Source: Cranoglanis bouderius (Eukaryota > Chordata > Actinopteri > Siluriformes > Cranoglanididae). From it: a stretch of DNA of 64,000 nucleotides. The translations under genes were made by a program, and so were the position numbers. The notes below the pieces were generated by a model, which saw nothing but the letters and a program-made list of their open reading frames with translations, was not told the origin of the DNA and made no database searches. Within the stretch, counting starts at the first letter, position 1, and each line of letters begins with the position of its first letter. The stretch is from positions 18,444,001 through 18,508,000 of the forward strand of contig CM042551.1 in NCBI GenBank assembly GCA_023630585.1, in the 5' to 3' direction. Positions 11,503 to 24,616 of the stretch are shown in pieces.

Positions 11503-13564
11503 TCATTTCCATGTCGAATGGGAAAACAAATTTTCTCTTACAGTGGTGATAGAAAACACTGTCTGCTTGATATGATGCTGATATGATGTTGAAAAGGGGT
11601 AATTGGAGCTCCATCACCCCACTTACCATAAGAAATTCAGTTCAAAAGTTAAAATTGATTTTAAAAGCACAGCAATCACATTTCACAAAACCCACAGAGA
11701 GAACTAAAGCTGCTACCGAGGCTTCTTTGCGTGTTAGACTTCTCTACGCACAAGAAGCCCATCACTGATGGTAAGGTTTTAAAAAGAAGTGATGACTGTC
11801 ATTGCTGACATATTATTCACAGACAAACAAAGAAGAAGACATGAAAGTGGCTATTAACAGTGTGCTGTTTGCTCAACACTAGATTAACTGCTTTACTGTT
11901 AGTAAAGTAAAATGGAATATCTCTTAATGGGCTTTTTGTTTCTTTTCACAACATATAGTGTGGTAAATCTTGCTTCCAAAGTGGTCTTGTGCCTAAAAAG
12001 GTTGAGGACCACTGCTTTAAGACTACACGGGAAGCCAGGTTTCACTAAATTTCTTTAAAATTCAAAAGTGTAAAAGTAAAAGTGTCTATATTATTCATCA
12101 ATCTTGATCGAATTCAATATTTCAGTGAATTAAAAGATCGAATATTACACTGTTTGTTCATTTAACTCAAGTGAACAGCTCAGGCTACGTGAAAATCTCC
12201 TTTGAAGCCCTCAACACAGAGCTAATAGACAGATATTGAAGCCTGGGCACCAATTAGTGTATATTAGGTGTTGGGGTACAGTGTTTTAATGGGATGAACT
12301 CTTAACATGCATTGGACAACAAGCTTTTAACGGCAATTTTAAGTCCTGTCCGGATGCACTGCTTCACTGGGAGTGAATGCGAGTGTGAGTGAGTTCGTTT
12401 TGCACAGAAAAAATAAAAATCTCAACATTTATTGGACAGCACACTCTTCATTTGACCCACCTGGATGACGGTTTCTCTTTATGATGATTGCTTGACCACT
12501 CAAAGGGGCGGAACCAGCTGCCAATCAGTAAATCGGGAATGAACATGACTGACACTTCAAACTTAAACATATCAGCGCCAATCAGAATTGCTTGGAACCT
12601 GCTGTAGGTGTCATTTGTAAATAAATTGTAAATATAAAATTCCATTTTATAATGGAAGTGAAATTTATAAGTTTATAAGTCTAGCTAGCTAGCTGTCACT
12701 TCCTCCTTCAGCTAGCAGCTTAGCTGTGTTTTGGGACAAAATGACAGACAGAAAAGTCTGTTGATACTCATACTTATGAGGAGAGAATGAGAATTAAAAA
12801 AGAGGGCAGACCAAACACTGAAGATTTTAATTAAAAATTCAGGAAGCAGAAATGGTCCTCTTAGCTGTCTTGGTATAGTAAAATCGTTCATGTTGCATAT
12901 GAAACACACACTGTACACTATATACTGTACACTATATACTGTACACTCACCATGTAAATTTCATAATCCTCAAATCCTGTAAGCTCATATAAGTCTGCAA
13001 CATGGAATGTCAACAATTTAAACAGAATATGTCTTCAAATTAACAGGAGTTATGCTGTTTATAGTTTTATAAACAGACAGAGGAAATATAGGCAAAGAAA
13101 CTGGTATCAGGTTGCAAGGGGGGAAAAGGCAAGAAAATTTGTGATATACATAAAAATCTTCTTTTTTTTTTTTCAACTTAATTTTTTTTCCCCCACCAAA
13201 GTAAAACAAACAGCAGGCTGCTTGCAGCAAGTCACATCAATAATAAAGTATTTTTTATCTCAAGGATGGCTATATAATGGAAACAAGCTGCTGGCTGAAA
13301 AGCACATTTCCGTCACTTGCATTATGTACATAAATTCGATGGAAATTTAGCTTATATAGAGCACTATCATTAAGGCAAGGAGGAATGATTTAGCGATGAA
13401 TCCTTCATCAGCTGGTTTTCCATCCAAAGCTTGAAAATTAATTAAGATTTAAAAACACTGCACCAGTATATTGAGCTTTTTGAACTCACATCAGGGAGTG
13501 ATGCAAAAGACTACTGGTATGGCTGATTTGCATGAAAATCTTGTGAAACCATTTAAAATAATAA
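11503..13564. other. No gene seen; isolated hAT-like terminus
   Basis: No exon is supported. Around 11988-12016 the complement of the sequence reads GCAGTGGTCCTCAACC, the terminal motif of Charlie-like hAT elements; its partner end was not found. A short CTAGCTAG run occurs near 12680 and a TATACTGTACAC repeat near 12915-12950. Confidence 0.45.
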
Positions 13565-14014
13565 TCATTTAGCCAAACAGAACCTTATATTTATCGGACA
13601 GAAGATGGTTATATGCAAAGAATAGAATTTTGCTGTAATGTGCATGCGACAAATAAAGGCTTCTTCTCCTAACAAAAAGCCTTGACATTTAGATGTATCA
13701 GGCTGGGTTGTGAGGAGACAACTGCGTGAAGTGGGCATCACTGCAACAGACCTGGGTCTAGGGAGGCTTCCTAGTGTAGTGCAGACGGCAGTGATTTGTT
13801 GTTCACCGATTAGTTGGCCTTGAGAAGCAAGTATCTTACAGAGATTGCTGAAACATGCTACATCCATGTTATCAATTAAGTCTTCTGTCATGCAGGCAGA
13901 AGGATGGATGTTAGTGTTGGTTTTGGATTTTATTAAAAGCATCCAGGGCAAACAATTCAAAAGGATTAAGCAATACCCAAAACAATAAACACACAAGAGG
14001 TAAGCAATCAGCAA
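13565..14014 (-). pseudogene. Possible Ty3/gypsy gag remnant
   Basis: A minus-strand reading frame of 149 codons. Its middle, VACFSNLCKILASQGQLIGE, and the later PDTSKCQGFLLGEEAF resemble the coiled start of fish gypsy Gag proteins and the segment leading into the capsid-like domain. The remaining sequence is unlike Gag and there is no zinc knuckle. It may belong to the same ancient minus-strand insertion as the RT scrap at 9300-9488. The match is by eye only. Confidence 0.4.
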
Positions 14015-14312
14015 ACAGACATTAACTAGCCATAGGAAATGAGTAAATTATAAACAAAGCAGAAAAGCAGAACTCTGGAGATGGGTGTTTGCTTCAGTTT
14101 CATGTGACATGGTCACTGACTGGGGATCATGGGAATTCTAGTCCTTTTGATGTGCTGCTGCAGATATGGGCATGCCACATATGAGTATATACTGTAATCA
14201 AGAGCTTATTCACAGAAAGAGCACCAACAGTTGCAGCTTGCATCATTGTGTATACCGTTTTCTGGATCAAGATGAAATGGGTGCTGATTCGCTGTCAAAA
14301 CAGTGAAAGCTG

Positions 14313-14356
14313 CTGCTGATGATGATGATGATAATGATGATGATGATGATGATGAT
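14313..14356. repeat. (GAT)n microsatellite, slightly interrupted
   Basis: Tandem GAT/ATG trinucleotide repeat. Confidence 0.9.
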
Positions 14357-15464
14357 GGACTGCTTTAAAGAATGATAAACACTTGTCAACATGTTGTGGA
14401 CAAAGATTGGTCTCAAAGAGACCCTTGGGAAATGTTTATGTGAAGGTTCCACTGATGCATTTCATTGGAGTCTGTGCATAGATACAGTACGTAAGAAGAT
14501 TCATGAGGCTAAAAAGTCACTGAGCCATTAATAATGCATGCATTTAAACATTTAATTTTGCAGTGTCCACTAAATATTGACCTCTGCTCCTTTTTAACAT
14601 CTGACCACATTCCAAGAGCACAAGCCTGGCAGTGTTTTGCAAAATGTTAAAGGTTTAAAATGATACGAAGCACTAATGACTGTAACAGAAACGAACAACA
14701 GAAACAGTGCCATCTAAATAACTGAAAATAACAGCAGCTATTTAATTGTTCACAAAAGCCTTAAATTTTTCATCCACCCATTAAAGCTCAAAATTAGTCA
14801 GCAGCTCTAAATTACTCTAATGCCCCACTCCCCCTCCCTCAACGCATCAATAACTGCTTGTTTTTGTATGATAATGGATGCACTTCTACCTGAAGACATA
14901 AGTGGAACCTTTTGAAATGTCATGGTAGTTTACCATGTTACTAATATAATGGGAAAGCGTTTGAACTACATTGCCTTCTGATTGATTTGGTTACAATAAA
15001 GTGTATTTGAATTCTACAATACACTTGGTGGTGAAGGAATTGGTCCAGGTTTTGGTGCTCAAGTTTTGAATAAATATTTTGTTTAATATGCTTCATGTAT
15101 TTGCGCCTGACATACATACATTACTACGTAACTGTACAATGCACTCTACAATATACAACACTACCTCTCTGCCAGACAGATTCTCAAATCTGCACTCTTA
15201 CAGTGATATTTGCTATGGCTGAATCACACGTCACAACACTCCAAGTCCATTAATGAGTCCACTCAAAGGAGTCAATTTGCACAAATCCAGCAAACATTCA
15301 ATCATGTATAGACCTACCGATCAATTCAGGGATCAATCAGACAATTCAGTGCAACAAAAAATGTTTGCTTCGCAACTATAAAACATAAAATAAAATCTTA
15401 TTTCATGGATTAGGGCAGAATATAGCTGGAATCCACAGACATTGATCTGGCTGTGCAAACGTGC

Positions 15465-15466
<2 letters not shown>

Positions 15467-15513
<47 letters not shown>
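15467..15513. repeat. (CA)n microsatellite
   Basis: Uninterrupted CA dinucleotide run of about 23 units. Confidence 0.97.
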
Positions 15514-15519
<6 letters not shown>

Positions 15520-15639
15520 ATATCTTAGCAAAAAAGGATATCTTGAAATTCAAATTCAGCATCCACCAATGCCAAAATCATGGCCCTCCTTGAGCTGAGT
15601 GTGGAGCAACAACAGTGAATTGTGGGCCACCCCCACAAT

Positions 15640-17163
15640 TTACTGAGGTCCCCTTAAAAAAGAATTGGTATGGACTTTGTTGGGCCATTAGAAAGAAGTG
15701 CACAAGGGCATCACTTTGTGTTAGTGTTAGTAGATTTCATGACATTATATCTGGAAATGGTGCTTCTGCACAACATCTCAGCATGCAGCCTTGTGGAGGC
15801 ACTCTTCAAAATAATCTCCCAAGGCATAATCCCCACCACGTTTATGTCATGCACACTTCACGAACTGTACAAATTATTAGGGATTAAATCGATTCGTACC
15901 AGCATTTACAATCTGCAAACAGATGGTCTGGTCGAGCGGTTTAATCAAATGCTTAAAAATATGATTCAGTAGCTCATGCACAACTAATAAATGGCTTGAA
16001 ACCCTATTATTTGAAAGTGAAAAAGTGAAAGTGACATGTGAAGGCCAATATATGGTAGCCCATACTTGGAATTTGTCCTCTGCATTTAACCCATCCAAGT
16101 TAGTGCACACACATTAGGAGTTCTGAGTAGTGAACACACACACTAAAAACTGTGAACACACCCGGAGCAGTGGGCAGCCATTTTTGCTGCAGCGCCCAGG
16201 GAGCGGTTGAAGGTTAAGGGCCTTGCTCAAGTGCCCAACAATGGCAGCTTGGCAGTGCTGGGATTTGAACTCATGACCTTCCAAACAATAGCCCAACTTC
16301 TTAACCACTGAGCTACCACTGTCATCACGGCAGTACAAGAGATCCCACAAGCCTCCATGGGGTTCTCCCCATTTGAATTACTATATGGCCTCATCTTAGA
16401 CATCAACAGAGAAAATTGGGAGGAGGGACCTTCACAAAGTAAAAGTGAAATTCAATACGTTCTTAACCTGAGTGCAAAACTTCACACACTGGGTCAGTTA
16501 ACAGAGGAAAATTTGTCACTGGGAGATCAAGTGCTCTTATTATTACCCACATAAAGCTCCAAATTACTAGCAAGGGCCCTTTGAGGTCACACAAAAATTC
16601 AGGAAATGGGGTACGGCGAACAGAGAGGCAGGGCACTGCAGATCTCCTAAAACCATGGAGAGAGGTGGTCCCTATGGCTTTGGTGATGGTAGAGCTGAAG
16701 AGGGAAGAGCTGGGACCAGAAGTGACTCTAAAACATCATCCTGTGGAGACCACCTATCACCATCCCAAATCACAGAAGTTGCCAAGTTGCAATCAGAATT
16801 TTCTGACATGTTTTTGCTTCTACCCGGTCACACAAATCTCATAGAGCACCATACCCAGACATCCCGGAGGTGGTCATAAGCAGCCAGTCTGAATCATTTG
16901 CACTGAACACAAAAAACAAGTGGTTTGGGAGAAACTCATGGCCATGTTCGATATGGGGGTAATCAAGGAGTTCCACGGCGACTGGTCCAGCCCCATGGTC
17001 TTGGTTCCTAAGGCTGACAGATTGGTTCGATTCTGTGTGGACTTTAGAAAAGTCACCGTGGTTTCTAAATTTGATGAATATCCAATGACATGCATTGACG
17101 AACTGCTTGATTGGTTAGGCTCAGCAGGCTTTTATTCAACACTGGATTTCACTAAGAGATATT
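15640..17163 (+). pseudogene. Ty3/gypsy pol fragment with integrase upstream of reverse transcriptase (Gmr1-like order)
   Basis: Retroelement polyprotein relic on the plus strand. First comes an integrase core: MDFVGPLERSAQGHHFVLVL from 15670, then a segment ending with the catalytic-Glu region TDGLVERFNQMLKNM near 15918-15965. After an inserted SINE (16013-16325) the integrase tail resumes as VQEIPQASMGFSPFELLYG at about 16330-16390. Further on come EFSDMFLLLPGHTNLI (about 16795) and the start of reverse transcriptase, MGVIKEFHGDWSSPMVLVPK, then FCVDFRKVT and STLDFTKRY (16950-17163). Sequence ends before the YxDD motif. Stops and frameshifts abound. In most Ty3/gypsy elements integrase follows RT; integrase first is the arrangement of Gmr1-type elements known from fish. 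No LTRs were found. Confidence 0.75.
16013..16325 (-). mobile_element. tRNA-derived SINE inserted in the gypsy fragment
   Basis: Read on the minus strand the element begins GTGGTAGCTCAGTGGTTAAG (A-box-like), has GAGTTCAAATCCCAGCACTG (B-box-like) and ends in a GTCACTTTCACTTTTTCACT tail. It interrupts the integrase reading between the core and the FELLYG tail, so it is younger than the gypsy copy. The head also occurs at 8633-8692. Confidence 0.75.
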
Positions 17164-18878
17164 AGTAATAAAGAAAGTAATAAAGGAAGCACTGTTGCAT
17201 GTCTGCCTCCCGTTTCCTCATTCAACTTTGAACCCCGAGAGTGTTACCAGGTCAAATTAAAGAAGAGACACAAGAAAGGGCCTTTTAGTGTTTGCTTTGA
17301 TTTCAGAGCAGAAATAATAGCAGAATGGTCCCTGTAAATTTGAGTCTCGTGATGGAAATATAATGAGAACAGGGGCTGCACAGGACCACACTTATGAAGA
17401 TAATGCATCATATAACTGAACATAGTGTTTTGGGCAGACATTTCAGAAAAGGGCTGATTTTTTCTCAGGGCTAGGCATAATTTTATCTACAATTTAAAAA
17501 AATAATAATAATAACTGCCAGAATTCGGACCTTCTGCAATCCAGAGAATAAACCAAAAATGATTACTATTCATAGTACGTAAAGATTCATTTAAGTGGAC
17601 ACAATTAATAAATAATGCTCATTAAGTGCACTGTTACATTGATAAGTCATTATAGTAGCATTATAATGATAATGTAATTGTTGAACATGTGTCATGAGTG
17701 GTCTTTCTTATTCCTTTCAAATCTATAATGTTATATAACAAAACAACAGATTCAGAAACTCTCATGTGACTATCATGTGGCTAAACTCACAAAGGAACAA
17801 TTTCTTAATATATATCATCCTTTTATTGAAATCAACCAACATTAATATCTTAATTAACATGTTACTGTTTAATACCAAAGAAAAGCAAGACAAAGAGGTG
17901 AGGCAATTATGACAATAACCTCAGAAATTTGTAAACAACCAGTATAAAAGTGCAAAATGTTATGAGCACATTTGTTTATGCCTATAGGTTATGTATAATT
18001 GGTTAACACTTGAGAAGTGAAATCTGGGATGGAAATTGCACTTGTTAATTATTAATGTAGTCTCTGTAAGAAGATCATAAGCAAGCAGTGATCAGCCAGA
18101 CATAAGACAGAAAATCACAAGTGTCAAAATGCAATAAGCTAGAAGGAAATCGAAATTATTTTATATGAATACAGAATTCTTAGGACATTAGAGTGCATTA
18201 CATAATTACCAGATGCAATTTTATCACAGAATCATTTAATCAGTACAGAAGCATTTATACATTGCAGCATGTTCAAAAAGCCATTAAAAATAGATATTTG
18301 CTTTTAAATAACACATTTAATTTATAACACATTTTAATACTTACAAGAAAAAAAAACCCACCAAAATAAATAATTTATTATATTGAAAAATATATTGTCT
18401 GTTTATGTGTAATTAATGAAGCAGTTTAGGTAAGCACTGTCTATAGTAGTCAACGTTAAAGCATATGGGTTATGTCCAGTGGCAGTGTACATTAGTTTCA
18501 CAATTCAGTAAGGCTTGTATAGCATCAGCGGTTAATGCAGTTAGATCGTTATCATGACAGATTACCTCATGATGAACTTTATTTTGCAATTAAAAGTAGA
18601 TCTTGATGAATTAAACCGACAACAACTTGTGTCACTAAATTAAGTTAAAATCACAACGTAACGGATAGTTCATCGGATGTTTTTCTATTATGCCATATCT
18701 TCTTTTTGAAGAGTTGAATAAGAATCAGTGAACCCAGTAATGCATTAACTGGCGCACTGCATCTATTCCAAATTCTTATGTAAAGTAAAAAACAAACAAA
18801 TAATGTATTATGAAAAGTATTATGATATTATATATTTGCCCTTTTGACCATTGCTACCATCTACTGTATCCACTATGC
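17164..18878. other. No gene seen; 3' flank of galr2
   Basis: A/T-rich intergenic DNA that includes the probable 3' UTR of galr2. No other exon is supported. Confidence 0.5.
18578..18583 (-). promoter_or_regulatory. Candidate poly(A) signal of galr2
   Basis: AATAAA on the minus strand, about 300 nt past the galr2 stop codon. Other AATAAA copies lie further downstream near 18371, so the choice is tentative. Confidence 0.35.
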
Positions 18879-20377
18879 TTATGGCTGCTTCTGACAAGGT
18901 AATGTTATGTTCATGGTGGCATCCTGTGACTCTGTAAGGGGGCGGTCAGCCATCTCACGCTCATTCTGTCTGCCGTTCTCTTCATTCATGTGTGATACCT
19001 CGGTGGAGGCAGCTTCAAAGCCAGGCACAGTGTTAGCCAGTTGCACCACGTGCACCTTATTGCGGCCCTTTTTACTGAGAATGCAGCTGAACACTTTCTT
19101 AAAGCCCTTGCGGAAGTGCTTGGACACCAGCGCATAGACAATGGGATTAAGGCAGGAGTTGGCGTAAGCCATGCAGTGTGAGAGCAGCCTGAATGCATAA
19201 GTGGTCTGGTTGAAGGGGAAATCTCCATACAAGTAGCACAGGATGACCACATGGTAGGGCAGCCAGCAGATGCAAAACAGCACGGTGACAATTATGATCA
19301 TCTTGGTGACTTTGCGCTTGGCTCGCTTAGACTCGGACATGCCATCCAGTGGGTCAACGGCTGTCCAGAGATACTTGATTGTGCGTGTGTAAGACAGGCT
19401 GACAATGAGTACAGGGATGACATAGCCAAACACAAAGGTGCAAGTATCCAGCACTTTGCGGTTGTGTTCCTCCCAACCAGGAACACACACGTTGCTGTTT
19501 TCAAAATCAATCAGGTCATAATAGCTCAAGTAAGGGCCGGCAAAGACAAGAGACAGACCCCAAATTATCACCATGGCAACAACCGCATTACAGGGCGTTC
19601 GTAATTCTCTGGAGCGCAGTGGGTAACGAATGGCCAAATATCTGCAAAACAAGATGCAGGCAACATAAATTCATGAATTAGTCTACTTTAATTCCTTTGA
19701 CATAGTTCAGAAATCATATCAACTCTTCTATATGATACAATATTTTCTTTCATTCCTATGTGACTACTTTCTGCAAATTTTAGTTCCACCAAAGTTAATG
19801 TGTAACCATATGAGATTATAGTGGCAAGATCCTGTGATGAGGAACATCACTGAGGACTGAGGATGTAATCACCAGTAGGGATTCTCAGCCTCTACTGTGA
19901 CTAGCACTGTTTTCCTCACTAAATAGAGAACTGTCAAAAATAATTGCTCTTCCTCCAAAGGTAAATTCTAGGAGCAGAGAGAGAGGTGAGCATGCATACA
20001 CACCTATCAACAGAGACAGCAGCAAGGGTGAAGCTGCTAGCATACATGGTGAGGTTGATGAAGAAGTGCACCACTTTGCACATGAAGGAGCCAAATACCC
20101 AGCCCTCCAGTGAGTAGATGGTGGCCTGGAAAGGCACACAGAATATAATGAAGAAGAAGTCGGCCACGCTGAGGTTGAGAATGAACAGATTGGTGGTGTT
20201 GTAGCTGAGCTGGCCGCTGCGCAGGAGCACAGCGAGCACCAGGCTGTTGCCCACTGTGCCCAGCAGGAAGATGAGTGAGAACACTACGGACACAATCACA
20301 CTAGCTGCATTCAGCTGATAGCTGTCCGAGGCGTTCCAGTGGCCCATGGATTTGCTCAGATCCTCATGGTCGGACAT
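18879..20377 (-). CDS. galr2: Galanin receptor type 2-like GPCR, two exons
   Basis: Class A GPCR for the neuropeptide galanin; in vertebrates GALR2 couples mainly through Gq/11 at the plasma membrane. Exon 1 is 20377-20004 and exon 2 is 19641-18879; the 362-bp intron has GT at 20003-20002 and AG at 19643-19642 and splits the Arg codon of the DRY motif (D124 R125 Y126). A single intron at the end of TM3 is the known GALR2/GALR3 gene structure. The product is 378 residues. Visible landmarks are an N-glycosylation site at N15, GN44 in TM1, NLSVADFFFI in TM2, the TM3 Cys in MCKVVHF, IIWGLSLVFAGPYLSYY in TM4, CWLPYHVVI in TM6, NSCLNPIVYAL in TM7 and a cysteine after the KHFRKGFKKVF helix 8. The SRELRTP loop and FVFGY favour GALR2 over GALR1. 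I chose the Met of MSDHEDL; an in-frame Met 12 codons upstream (20413) is also possible. Whether this is the a or b paralogue is not decided. Confidence 0.95.
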
Positions 20378-23300
20378 TGTGTACCTTGGATATGAAGAAA
20401 CTGTAAATGACATCCATTATTAGGCAATCAGAAGTCTGCATTCCCAAATGCATTATGCTATTTGGTAGTTTTCTTTCATTATTCAACATTCATTCAGAAG
20501 CTTGTCTAAATCAACTCTACCGTATGTTTCATGGCTTCTTTTTTTTATCATAAACACATGGAAGCTCTTTGACTGCATTGATCAGGGATGGCATATGATA
20601 TGAAGTAAAATCACAAAATCACAGAAGGAGCAAGACCAGGTGTGATACTCTTCATTAGATGTGACATGTTAAAAACAAACTAGTCTGTCTACAACTATAG
20701 GTTTCAAAGTATCTTATAATGTAATGTTTGAGTAGTTGGACTATGTTTTTATTTATTTATTTTTTTGTTTAGATTTTTTATTTGGCACTTAAAGGGATCG
20801 ATGGTTGCAAAAAAAAAATTGAGACCCCTTGATCTAGGGAGGGGGGAGATGTGGGGAAATGGTAGGTCGGAAAGAGACAAAAGGAAGGAGAAATAGAATG
20901 AGACACAAACAGATTATAGCAATATTAAAGCAATATTGCAGTCTCAGTAACGTGAACAGTTACTAATACAAATGGAATGTCTAACACTAGGTGATGGGAT
21001 ATACTAGGATGATCTGATTAAAACATGAAAGGGAGCACAACTACAAAACATCAGATTTTTCATGTTTCAAGAAGATAAAGAAAAATATTATGAGTTAGGC
21101 TCTGATACATGTAAATGGACACATGCTTATAAAAACTATTACAATATGGAGAACGTACATGTACATGAAGGTGGTTGTGTGAGTCATACAAGTTCAACGA
21201 CCAGAATAAGCTGAAAGAAAAAGCAATCATACCAGTAAGTGCTGTTCAACTGTTGAACATTTTCTTCACCCTCAGAAATCGATCAAGCTGTGAAAAAAAA
21301 AGACAATCCCTTCATCTTGCATCTGCTGTAAGCAATTTTTGGTGATGTTTTAAGAGCTGTTTTTCCATATTAGTAATTTCTCACTATATGTGGTATCATG
21401 TAACCGCAGAACTTCAAAAGCATAAAAATAATGAATTCTTTATAGACATAGGGAGTGGTAGTGCTGCAGCTTAGCAGTCATTTGGTGCTGAAAACTGGCT
21501 TAAAGCACAAAGAGATAGGACTGAACATTTCCAGTCAGTATATAATATTCACAAACATTATGTAAAATACCAAAGATCTGTGCTGTGGTGAGATTTTAGA
21601 AGGCATGGGAGAGAAAAACTTTAAAGGATTTTCAAAATGAATGAGGTTTACAAAAAGAAGGATATTGCACTTCCATGTGCAAAATTTAAAGAAACATAAA
21701 AAGGCACTTCAATGTGATGCAGTAGTCACCACAGTTATACTGTATTTATTAAAAAAAGCGAGGTGATATGATGTCAGACCTTATGCGTAATTCAAACGGA
21801 AAAGAAACATTCAAAACAGCAAGGTTTGTGCTTGCTCCTGATGCTAATTATTGTTTGGTAGTTTATGATGGTTTCTTCCTCAGTGCTTTTCTCTACAGAG
21901 TGACTGCATATTGATGTGCATAAATGCTGCTGCAGTAACACAATATAGTGGGTAAACAAGGCAAGAACATAGTACTGCTTAGATTTTTATTAATATTTTA
22001 TATGCAATATTCATCGATTAGAATTTACCTCATGCATATATGTTAAGTTATTTGCAATATATCAGTAAAATCCTTTGTTTGTGAGATGAGGAAATTAAAG
22101 AATATCTTGTCAAATCAGCCGCCTTAAGCATGTGAATGCATTTGCTGAGAAATCTGTGGATTTGGGGAGTGGATTAGATATGGGGGAAGGGTGGGTGGGA
22201 AAGAGAAAAGAAGAGGGAGAAATGGGGGAAAGCAAAGAAAAAAGAAGGGAGACAGTAAAAAAAAGAAGCAGCAAGTGAAAAAGGCAAAAATAAATAAATA
22301 AATAAAAACAAACAATGTCAGGTGATTGCTCTGTTTTTGTGTTCAACAAGGCAATAACCAATCCGTATTCCCACCTACACAAACCTTGTGAATGTTAGTC
22401 ATAGTAATACATGTACAGTAACTAAAGGATATAAATATGTAACACAAGATGTCAGGCTCAGACAAATATGGATTTAATTTCATAACAGTGCCTTTAAAAG
22501 GTTTTCCCCTAAACAATGGTGATGGAGGGTTTCATTTGCTAAATCATCATATTTTGTAAAATAATGATTAGCATTCCATTAGTATTGAGCCACGTGGCAT
22601 GTGATTAAGTGCTCTGACAGCTCTAAGAGATGAAGGTGCCTCTTGAGTCAACGACGAAATGAATAGCCAATGTATTAGTTTTAGTCCACCATGCTCCTTG
22701 AGTATATCTTCTGTTCAGCTTCCTCACTTGGACCCCTTTGACCACTTTCTCTCTTCATCTCTGGTAGTGTCTGTTTAACAACTCAAAGCTGCTCCTGTGC
22801 CTGTGACAATGAGTTAACACTTATGGCAAGTACTGTAATTCCTCCTCACAGCTTAGTGCTGGCTACACCAGAGCACAATGTGATCTGGATTCTCCGGGGA
22901 AGAGGGATAACTGATCCCCCTAATAAACCACAAATCCTGTTGACAGCAGAGCATCATCCGTTGAATTTACCACACCAAAAATATGATGCTTCTGTATGAA
23001 TAAAACAGTAATTAATCAGTCCTGCTCAGTGCTTTGGACTAAAGCAAATCTTTACATAAGATGAGCAAAATGGAATACTGTATGTCTAATAGCCAAATTT
23101 AATTCAACACTGTATACACATGCATACATTACCATATAAATTCACTGACAAGTCGAAGAAGCCATGATATGCTCTGATGAATAGCAAGATTCCTACCCAG
23201 CATTACAACAAGAAAATAAGAAACACCACAGAAAAAAAAAATATATTAAATTTGTTTCAGGATCCTTTACTTACTCAGATAATAGATGCACCATAACTAA

Positions 23301-23574
23301 TTTTTCACTGGTGATGTTCATTTCCATGTCCATATCCTGTATTCCACTCTTAAAAGGTTGAAATTTCAGATTTTAGTTTAAACTTAAACGGCATCTCTTT
23401 CTCTCCTTATTACTATTCTGCCACGGTGTGTTTCTCTGTCCATCTCTGCCTCATTCTGTCTACCTCTCTCCCTCTCTTGCTTTCATATAGAAGCTCCTCC
23501 TCATTCTGCTCAGTGTTCACACATCACTGCAGAAAGAAAGCAGTAACAGAATAAAGGTGCAGTGCTTCTACCCA

Positions 23575-23649
<75 letters not shown>

Positions 23650-24611
23650 GAGTAAATGACAGAAATTTGAAATATAACTCCTGAAGAATAGTTTCTACCA
23701 GACCTCAGCAGTTGCCTTTGAGCCAGCCACTTGACAAACCCAGAGATCTATCATAACACTATGTCTCCCAATGCTTGGAATGCTGTCTATAGTATGTCTG
23801 TATCTACTGCACCTACAGGTACAGCCATTATTTAGTTAAGGGTCAGGAGCAACTCTGATACTGTATTAGAGATACAACTCACATTTGCCACAGCTGTGTT
23901 GTCGACCAGTGTGTATATTTTTTTCTGTGTTTCTTATATTTGGACTGCATAAAGCATGGATTGATATGCATTGCTTCACCAGATGGTACCATTATTGAGG
24001 TTATTGGTGTTTCTAGTGTACTAGAACTGACCTCGACCTTGGTACTTCTGCATCTGCAATTGCAGCCAGTATGCTCATTCTTTTACCAGGTTACAGCTTC
24101 AGTGCGCTTGAACGCATATGAGAAACAGCCATTGAGAGTCTGAGAGTCTGTTGCTGTATGAAAGGCAGCTGTACTAATCTCCTCTGAGTTCTCCACTTCA
24201 TTGCACTGTTATATTTCGACTAACAGCTGTTGCATTTCAATTCATTCCAAAATCGAAAAGGTACTCGCTCTGTCTCATTTCACTGGCCTGAGCAGCTGAG
24301 CCTTTTGCCATTTTCCATAATTTTCCTGCCGCAACAATGCAGCAAAGAGGCTTACTTTAATATTTTCTATTATATGTAGAAGGATCTCTGTTGTACATGG
24401 TTATTACAGTTTTAAAAAATATTGCTATTTTTTATTTATAATTTGTTTTGTATTTTGGTTTTCAATTTCAGTTTTAATTCAGTTTTAATGGTGCATAGTT
24501 TTGATTTCATTTTTATCTTTCGAAAATCATTACTTTTAGTTGTAGTATTGTATTAGTTATTAATATCATGGTAATCATACTAAAAAAATCTCAAATTAGG
24601 CTCTGTCTTTT
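20378..24611. other. No gene seen; 5' flank of galr2 and intergenic DNA
   Basis: Contains the upstream region of galr2 but no TATA box or CpG island that I can support. There is a purine-rich run near 22180-22270 and a (CA)n at 23577-23646. No exon or RNA gene is recognised. Confidence 0.5.
23577..23646. repeat. (CA)n microsatellite
   Basis: Uninterrupted CA run of about 35 units. Confidence 0.97.
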
Positions 24612-24616
24612 CCTAC

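Larger units (their letters stand above)
14015..15600. other. No gene seen; microsatellites
   Basis: A/T-rich DNA with a (GAT)n run near 14313-14356 and a (CA)n run at 15467-15513. No coding or RNA gene is supported. Confidence 0.5.

Noticed and set aside
13565..14014. A host protein gene of 149 residues on the minus strand
   Set aside because: The only recognisable stretch is Gag-like. The ends are low-complexity hydrophobic sequence and there is no splice or promoter support.
19251..19604. Plus-strand 117-codon frame
   Set aside because: It lies antisense to galr2 exon 2 and has no features of its own.
22110..22382. Minus-strand Phe/Leu-rich frame resembling membrane segments
   Set aside because: It is the translation of a purine-rich low-complexity tract, with no family resemblance or conserved context.
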